A stretch of DNA of 10,665 bases from JBAZDC01 sp041654595 (lineage in GTDB: Bacteria; Pseudomonadota; Gammaproteobacteria; Burkholderiales; Burkholderiaceae_B). The notes under the pieces were generated by a model. It had not been told where the DNA came from. It was given only the letters and a program-made list of their open reading frames with translations, and ran no database searches. A program made the position numbers and the translations under genes. Shown piece by piece: positions 6,102 to 10,665 of the stretch (positions are counted from its first letter, which is position 1; each line of letters opens with the position of its first letter). The stretch covers positions 1 through 10,665 of the forward strand of contig CAZKBT010000085.1 in NCBI GenBank assembly GCA_964551305.1, given 5' to 3'.

Positions 6102-7109
6102 GTGAAGCATGCCAGGACGATAGACGTTCACGCGCACATCGTGCTTGCGCAAACCCTGGGGAAGGCGGGCGAATACGGGCCGACGATGGGCGAGCACGCA
6201 TCCGGACAGCCATTTTTCCAGGTGGGCCCCGATTACCGGCTGGACGGGGTGCGCTATGCGGGCAGCGCCTTCATGGACGTGGATGCGCGCCTGGCGCGCA
6301 TGCAGGCCTGCGGGATCGATTTTCAGGTCGTTTCGCCCAATCCCCTGACGTATTTCCATTTCATTCCCGTGCCGGACGCGGTGCGCTTCTGTGCCACCCA
6401 CAATGACACCGTGGCGGCGTTGTGCGCCCGGCATTCGGATCGACTGGCGGCGTTCGCGGCGCTGCCGATGCAGGATCCGATGGCGGCGGTCGAGGAGCTG
6501 GAGCGCGCGGTGGTCGAGCTCGGGTTGCTGGGCGGCTATTTCGGCACCGACCTGCCCATGCCCCTGCATGACGCGGCCTATGATCTTCTCTATGAAAAAG
6601 CGGTGGCTTTGGACGTGCCGTTGTTCATTCATCCCGGTCCGGCGGGCATCGATGGTCCGCCCGGCGACGCCAACCTGAAGCACTTCGAGCTTGAAATACT
6701 CAGCGGCTTTTGCGCCCAGGAGACGCTGGCCGTCGCAGGGCTGATCTTCGGTGGCGTCCTGGACCGGCATCCCGATCTGGACATCTGCATCAGCCATGGG
6801 GGCGGCGCCGGCGCATTCATGGCCGGCCGCCTGGCGCAGGCCGCGCGCAAGCGACCTTGGGTTCCGGCCGAGCTGCGCGCGGACGGCGAGTTCGAGAAAC
6901 GCATGCGCCGTTTATGGGTCGACACGCACGTCGGGCATCCGCAAGGCCTGCAAATGGTATCCGAGGCGTTTGGCCAAGATCATCTCGTCTATGGAACGAA
7001 CTTTGCGGGATGGGACGCGCCCGACGGCGCCGAGCCGGTGAGCGCCGAGCCGCAATGGGCCGACAACGCGCGTCGCTTGCTCCGGGCCGATACCGTCGGC
7101 GCAGCGTAA
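6102..7109 (+). CDS. Amidohydrolase family protein (Amidohydro_2, ACMSD-like)
   Basis: A 335-aa metal-dependent TIM-barrel hydrolase or decarboxylase of the Amidohydro_2 group, which includes ACMSD (2-amino-3-carboxymuconate semialdehyde decarboxylase) and gamma-resorcylate decarboxylase. The barrel begins with the metal motif TIDVHAHIV (His10, His12); strand 5 gives His177 in LFIHPGP, and His232 lies in CISHGGG. The usual final metal-ligand Asp (GTDYP in relatives) is Asn300 here, in YGTNFAGWD. The start is GTG: GGGAG (6090-6094) stands 7 nt before it, and the motif then begins at residue 6. The ATG at 6081 has no Shine-Dalgarno and would sit almost at the predicted transcription start. It is the first gene of the set, 12 bp before the next. 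The reaction is unknown; ring cleavage-product hydrolysis or decarboxylation are options from family knowledge. Confidence 0.85.
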   Translation: MKHARTIDVHAHIVLAQTLGKAGEYGPTMGEHASGQPFFQVGPDYRLDGVRYAGSAFMDVDARLARMQACGIDFQVVSPNPLTYFHFIPVPDAVRFCATHNDTVAALCARHSDRLAAFAALPMQDPMAAVEELERAVVELGLLGGYFGTDLPMPLHDAAYDLLYEKAVALDVPLFIHPGPAGIDGPPGDANLKHFELEILSGFCAQETLAVAGLIFGGVLDRHPDLDICISHGGGAGAFMAGRLAQAARKRPWVPAELRADGEFEKRMRRLWVDTHVGHPQGLQMVSEAFGQDHLVYGTNFAGWDAPDGAEPVSAEPQWADNARRLLRADTVGAA

Positions 7110-7114
7110 AGGAG
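7108..7114 (+). promoter_or_regulatory. Strong ribosome binding site overlapping the upstream stop codon
   Basis: AAAGGAG (7108-7114) begins inside the TAA stop (7107-7109) of the first amidohydrolase and lies 7 nt before the ATG at 7122. The overlap ties translation of the second enzyme to the first and supports a single transcript. Confidence 0.7.
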
Positions 7115-7121
7115 CGGGCCC

Positions 7122-8486
7122 ATGAGTCATTCCCTATTGCTGAGCAACGGCCGGGTCGTCGACGGCACGGGCGCTGAGCCGTTCGTCGGATCGGTATTGA
7201 TCGAGGGCGCGGAGATCCTGGCGGTAGGCGAGCGGGCCGACGCCCGCGCGCGCCATGTCCAGGAGTTGCGGCGGCTGGACGTGGCCGGTATGACCGTCAT
7301 GCCCGGCCTGATCGATGCGCATTGTCATTTGTCGTTCGACGACGCGGCGTCGAACCTGGAGATCTTTCACCAGCGCCGCAACGCCTTGTCCGCGCTGGTC
7401 GCTTCGTACAACGCGCGCAAACTGCTGCGGGCGGGCGTCACCAGCATACTGGACCCGGATTCCGTGCATGAGAATATGCTGGATCTGCGCGATGCCATCG
7501 AAGCGGGCGTCGTGCCCGGACCGCGCATGGCGTGCGGCTGTTATGCATTGATCACGGCGGTGGGCGGAACAGCGGGCGGCTTGATCGCCGAAGAGGGTGT
7601 CACGGGCTACTACAAGGTCGTCCAGGGAGAAACGCAGATTGTGTCCGAGGTGCGCCGCCAGATCAAGGCGGGCGCGGACTGGATAAAAGTCCATGTGTCG
7701 GGCGTCGTGCCGAGGTACGCGCAGCTGGGAGAGCGCTGCAGCTTTCTGCAGGAAGAGTTGGATCTGATATGCCGCGTAGCCCACGATATGGGCGTTCCCG
7801 TCATGGGCCATTGCCGGGGCGCGGAGGCTACTTACCGCGCCGCGAAAGCGGGCATGGATCTGATTTTTCATGCGACCGGCATGGATGAGCGTGCCCTGCA
7901 AGCCGTCATTGATCGGCGCATCCCCGTGGCGCCCTGCTTCACATTCCAGGCCAATATGGTCGACTTCGGGCATCGGCTGGGCACCGATCCGGCGCTGATC
8001 GCCTTGTTCGAGCGCGAGATCCAGGATTCCGCGGATAGCATGATCGCTTTGCACCGAGCCGGCGTGCCCTTGCTGGCGGGCAGCGAGTCCGGGTTCTCCA
8101 TGGTGCCGTACGGACATTGGCACTACCGGGAAATGGACGTGTTTCGGCGCTATTTCGGATTGTCGGCGTTGCAAGCCATACAGTGCGCGACGCAGATGGG
8201 GGCGCATGCCATGAAAATGGCCGGGCGGCTGGGTGTGATTGCGCCGGGCATGAAAGCGGACGTCTTGTGCGTGGCGGGCGACCCCCTCGAGGACCTGTCC
8301 GTGCTGGGCCGGTCGCAGGCGATACGCCATGTGTTCGTGGATGGGCGCGAGCAGGATCTGTCGCCGCTGGAGCCGCGCCGCAACATCGCCGGCTGGCGCA
8401 TGCCGATGATGGGACGCACCCTGACGCCGCGGGTGGCACGGGGCGAGAGCGCCGAGCTCGGCGTGGAAGTCAATGAATTGCATTAA
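7122..8486 (+). CDS. Amidohydrolase family protein (Amidohydro_1, prolidase/imidazolonepropionase-like)
   Basis: A 454-aa cytoplasmic metal-dependent hydrolase of the Amidohydro_1 group, in the branch holding imidazolonepropionases and Xaa-Pro/Xaa-Arg dipeptidases. The N-terminal beta-sandwich part (NGRVVDGTG, VLIEGAEILAVG) leads into PGLIDAHCHLSF with metal ligands His67 and His69. Lys189 in WIKVHVSG is the likely carboxylated bridging lysine. His230 (MGHCRG) and His250 (LIFHATG) complete the metal site. The loop where relatives carry GTD reads LLAGSESGF here, so Glu322 stands near the expected Asp. GVIAPGMKADVLCVAGDPLED closes the C-terminal sandwich, as in the whole family. There is no signal peptide. 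It probably cleaves a C-N bond of a cyclic amide or dipeptide-like substrate imported by the TRAP system beside it; the exact substrate is unknown. Confidence 0.9.
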   Translation: MSHSLLLSNGRVVDGTGAEPFVGSVLIEGAEILAVGERADARARHVQELRRLDVAGMTVMPGLIDAHCHLSFDDAASNLEIFHQRRNALSALVASYNARKLLRAGVTSILDPDSVHENMLDLRDAIEAGVVPGPRMACGCYALITAVGGTAGGLIAEEGVTGYYKVVQGETQIVSEVRRQIKAGADWIKVHVSGVVPRYAQLGERCSFLQEELDLICRVAHDMGVPVMGHCRGAEATYRAAKAGMDLIFHATGMDERALQAVIDRRIPVAPCFTFQANMVDFGHRLGTDPALIALFEREIQDSADSMIALHRAGVPLLAGSESGFSMVPYGHWHYREMDVFRRYFGLSALQAIQCATQMGAHAMKMAGRLGVIAPGMKADVLCVAGDPLEDLSVLGRSQAIRHVFVDGREQDLSPLEPRRNIAGWRMPMMGRTLTPRVARGESAELGVEVNELH

Positions 8487-8507
8487 GAAAGTAGCCAGGA
8501 GACCTAT

Positions 8508-9578
8508 ATGACGATGTGGAAGAAAGTGTTTACCCCCTTGTTACTCGGCGCATGCGCGATTTCCGCGGCGCTTCCGGTGGCCGCCCAGGAAAAACGCGAG
8601 TTCGCGGTGGTCGGTACGTGGGGACAGCTCGATCATTGGAAGCGCGAAAGCGCGTTCTGGAAGGAACAGCTCCCGGCGGCGTCGGGCGGCCTGCTGACGG
8701 CCAATGCCAGGCCTTTGACCGAGCTGGGCATGGACGGCCACCGGGTGATGCGCGACCTGCGGTCGGGCGCCTTCGACTTCGCGCACGGTGTTTTCTTGTA
8801 CGTTGCCGCGGATAGCGCGGTGATCGAGGGGGCGGATCTGGCCGGCGTGGTGCCCGACCTGAAGACCTTCCGCAAAGTGATGGACGCGTACAAAGAGACG
8901 TTGGACAAGGAATTCCAGGCGCGTTTCAATTCCAAAATACTGATGCTGTACGCGTGGGACCAAACCAATATGTTCTGCAAGCTCCCCGCCTCCACGCCGG
9001 ATCAAGTCGACCTGTCCGTGTTCAAAGGGCTCAAGATCCGCAGCTACGGTTCGTCCACGGCCGACTTCATTTCGCGCACGCTCGATGCCACGCCGGTGCC
9101 CGTGCCGTTCGGCGAAGTGCTGCAAGGCCTGGAAAAAGGCGTGATCGATTGCGGCGCGTCCGGCGTCCTGTCGGCATATGACGCCAAATGGTGGCAGGTG
9201 GCGACGCATAATGTGCAAATTCCGCTGGGATACACGGCCTCGTTCCTGGCCGTGAACAACAAGACCTGGGAACGCTTGTCCGAGCAGGAGCAGACGCTCG
9301 TACAGACCGAGCTTGCCAAGCTGGAAGACGAAATGTGGCTTGCGACAGCCGCCAACGAAAAGCGCGGGCTGGAATGCAATACGTCCGGACCTTGCGATGA
9401 GAAGATCGGCGGCATGCAAGCCGTCACTTTGACGCCCGACGCAATGGCGACCATGAAGGAGCTGGTCGGCACGGACGTGGTGAAAGCGTGGGGGGATCGA
9501 TGCGACAAGCGCAGCCCCGGCTGTAGCAAAGCATGGAGCGACACCATCGGCGTGGTGCTGGACTACAAGCTTGATTGA
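8508..9578 (+). CDS. TRAP transporter solute-binding protein (DctP family)
   Basis: A 356-aa periplasmic binding protein that captures the solute for the tripartite ATP-independent periplasmic transporter encoded next to it. Residues 1-26 form a Sec signal peptide (KK, hydrophobic core, PVAAQ with cleavage likely after Ala26). The DctP signature lies at ~171-216: FKGLKIRSYG with Arg178, the residue that in this family holds the substrate carboxylate, then VPVPFGEVLQGLEKGVIDCG. The mature chain has six Cys (157, 215, 290, 296, 332, 339), four of them in two closely spaced pairs near the C-terminus, which suggests disulfides. AGGAG (8497-8501) is 6 nt before the ATG, and the gap to the preceding gene is 21 bp. 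The ligand is probably an organic acid or carboxylate-bearing compound, from family knowledge. Confidence 0.93.
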   Translation: MTMWKKVFTPLLLGACAISAALPVAAQEKREFAVVGTWGQLDHWKRESAFWKEQLPAASGGLLTANARPLTELGMDGHRVMRDLRSGAFDFAHGVFLYVAADSAVIEGADLAGVVPDLKTFRKVMDAYKETLDKEFQARFNSKILMLYAWDQTNMFCKLPASTPDQVDLSVFKGLKIRSYGSSTADFISRTLDATPVPVPFGEVLQGLEKGVIDCGASGVLSAYDAKWWQVATHNVQIPLGYTASFLAVNNKTWERLSEQEQTLVQTELAKLEDEMWLATAANEKRGLECNTSGPCDEKIGGMQAVTLTPDAMATMKELVGTDVVKAWGDRCDKRSPGCSKAWSDTIGVVLDYKLD

Positions 9579-9579
9579 C

Positions 9580-9599
9580 AAGGAGGCGCCATGACATAG
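9580..9599 (+). promoter_or_regulatory. Ribosome binding site and ATG followed by a TAG at codon 3
   Basis: AAGGAGG (9580-9586) stands 4 nt before ATG (9591-9593), the best ribosome binding site between the binding-protein and small-permease genes. The reading frame is ATG ACA TAG, and after the stop it continues in the small permease's frame. One transition (CAG to TAG) would explain it. It is likely the original start of the permease gene, now broken near its beginning. Confidence 0.75.
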
Positions 9600-9650
9600 C
9601 CCGACGACTTTCACGCCGCTCCCGCCGACGGCCCCGCCATCCTTCGTTGC

Positions 9651-10190
9651 TTGAGCGTCCTGCACGCGGCGCTCGAACGCATGTCGCGCTGGGGCGCATG
9701 GGTGGGCGGCGCGGCGTTCACCACCGTCTCCATCATGGTGCTGCTCGAAGTGGTCGGGCGGGAGTTCTTCGGCATGCGTTCCGCGGGGTCGGGGGAAATC
9801 GCAGGCTATGTCTTCGCGGTTGTCACGGCCTGGGGGTTCTCCTATGCCTTGTTCGAGCGCGCGCACATACGCATCGACTTCGCCTACCAGAAATTCGGCG
9901 AACGCTTGCGCGGCATGACGGATTTGGCTGGCTTGCTGGGCATGTTCCTGTTCTCCGTCGTGCTTGCCGATAAGGCGTTCGATACCGTGATCGAGTCCAT
10001 CGAATACGACGCCGTGTCCACCACGAGCTTGCAGATATCGCTATGGGTGCCGCAACTGCTTTGGGCGATAGGCATGATCTATTTCAGCATCAGCGTGCTG
10101 GGCATGTTCTTGTATGCGCTCGTCCTGAGAATGTATGGCCGGCGCCAGGAGGCGCACCGGGTGGCGGGCATCCCGTCGGCCGTCGAATGA
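9651..10190 (+). CDS. TRAP transporter small permease (DctQ family), 5' end disrupted
   Basis: The small membrane subunit of the TRAP transporter, with four predicted helices at about residues 19-36, 44-68, 92-113 and 130-158. Family features are LLEVVGREFFG after helix 1, GSGEIAGYVFAVVTAWGFSYALFERAHIRIDF and LQISLWVPQLLWAIG. The original start appears to be ATG 9591, with a strong ribosome binding site, but codon 3 is an in-frame TAG. The residues encoded between TAG and 9651 (PDDFHAAPADGPAILRC) read as a normal N-terminus. The TTG at 9651 is the first start codon after the stop; ATG 9681 (169 aa) is the next and would still keep helix 1. Neither has a Shine-Dalgarno. The membrane part is intact, so the gene may work by re-initiation or suppression, may be a recent pseudogene, or the base may be a sequence error. 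Confidence 0.82.
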   Translation: MSVLHAALERMSRWGAWVGGAAFTTVSIMVLLEVVGREFFGMRSAGSGEIAGYVFAVVTAWGFSYALFERAHIRIDFAYQKFGERLRGMTDLAGLLGMFLFSVVLADKAFDTVIESIEYDAVSTTSLQISLWVPQLLWAIGMIYFSISVLGMFLYALVLRMYGRRQEAHRVAGIPSAVE

Positions 10191-10237
10191 GCCGGCGCCG
10201 GACGCACACCCATCGATAGCGCAATACGGGAATCTCC

Positions 10238-10665
10238 ATGATCTTTGCTTTCGTCGTCATCGCCACGTTGATCGTCGTGTTTCTGAGCATACCCATCGCA
10301 TCGGTGATGGGCATGCTGGCCTTGATACTGGATCAGGCATACACCAATGGCAGGCTGTCGCTGACCTTTGGCGGTTTCATCTGGGAGGCCAGCACGCAGT
10401 TCGTGTTGTTGGCGGTTCCTCTGTTCATTCTGCTGGGCGAGATCGTGTTGCGCGCCGGCATTACCGCCCAAATGTACACGGCGGTGTCGCAATGGCTGTC
10501 CTGGCTGCCCGGCGGGTTGATGCACGCCAACATCGGCACCGCCACGGTTTTCTCCGCGACCTCGGGATCCAGCGTCGCAACCACCGCCACGATAGGCGTC
10601 GTCGCCTACCCGGAGATCGAGCGGCGCGGGTATAACGAATCGCTATTCCTGGGGTCCATCGCGGC
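10238..10665 (+). CDS. TRAP transporter large permease (DctM family), partial at window end
   Basis: The frame runs from ATG 10238 through the last base with no stop, giving 142 codons of the large TRAP permease, the subunit that carries out sodium-driven solute transport. The start MIFAFVVIATLIVVFLSIP is the usual first helix. FVLLAVPLFILLGEIVLRAG and the segment ATVFSATSGSSVATTATIG are typical DctM landmarks. GGGAA (10228-10232) lies 5 nt before the ATG, and the gap to the small permease is 47 bp. Full family members are about 425-430 aa, so roughly two thirds of the gene lies beyond the window. This gene completes the binding protein/small permease/large permease order of a TRAP operon. 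Confidence 0.93.
   Translation, partial: MIFAFVVIATLIVVFLSIPIASVMGMLALILDQAYTNGRLSLTFGGFIWEASTQFVLLAVPLFILLGEIVLRAGITAQMYTAVSQWLSWLPGGLMHANIGTATVFSATSGSSVATTATIGVVAYPEIERRGYNESLFLGSIA

Noticed and set aside
8541..9866. 441-aa minus-strand frame opposite the TRAP binding protein (and similar at 7134-8483, 5943-6797)
   Set aside because: These are shadow frames of confirmed genes, with His/Arg/Gly-rich composition and no domains.
10192..10201. Palindrome CCGGCGCCGG between the small and large permease genes
   Set aside because: A 10-bp GC palindrome with no loop or T run is expected by chance at this base composition; not a terminator.

Overview
The window looks like the chromosome of a high-GC betaproteobacterium, most likely of the family Alcaligenaceae (Bordetella/Achromobacter-like). 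This is inferred from the strong G/C third-position bias, the E. coli-like NADP isocitrate dehydrogenase, the DUF1841 protein and the TRAP/amidohydrolase gene style. No rRNA or species marker is present, so the genus is not certain.

Left edge (1-254): a short stretch that ends like the 3' end of a tRNA (90-112), with no tRNA body before it. It is followed by a good intrinsic terminator (145-178) and preceded by two direct repeats. This is the layout expected where an integrative element joins the chromosome at a tRNA gene, with the element lying to the left of the window. Next comes a minus-strand gene for a secreted, probably lipid-anchored S8 (subtilisin-like) protease with a C-terminal P domain (255-2318). 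About 300 bp of mostly non-coding, possibly decayed sequence follows.

Middle (2635-5959): ordinary housekeeping and accessory genes. A DUF1841 protein (minus) diverges from icd (plus), the NADP-dependent isocitrate dehydrogenase of the TCA cycle. icd is followed by a structured 3' region with a probable terminator. A calcineurin-like metallophosphoesterase (minus) and a four-helix DMT_6/DUF486 membrane protein (plus) are divergent, and the space between them contains two hairpins.

Right part (about 6000 to the end): an AT-rich control region with two copies of CGAAACCGATA spaced exactly 30 bp apart starts a co-directional gene set. It encodes an Amidohydro_2 (ACMSD-like) enzyme, an Amidohydro_1 (prolidase/imidazolonepropionase-like) enzyme, and the solute-binding protein, small permease and large permease (cut by the window edge) of a TRAP transporter. 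Tight spacing and a Shine-Dalgarno before each gene argue for one operon: the transporter would import an organic acid or amide-like solute and the two hydrolases would process it. The substrate is not identifiable from sequence, and no regulator gene is in view.

The most striking single observation is in the small TRAP permease. The well-placed ribosome binding site and ATG (9591) are followed by an in-frame TAG at codon 3, after which the frame continues coding-like into the permease. This suggests a nonsense mutation with possible downstream re-start, or a sequence error. Both amidohydrolases also carry a changed residue where the usual metal/catalytic Asp is expected.
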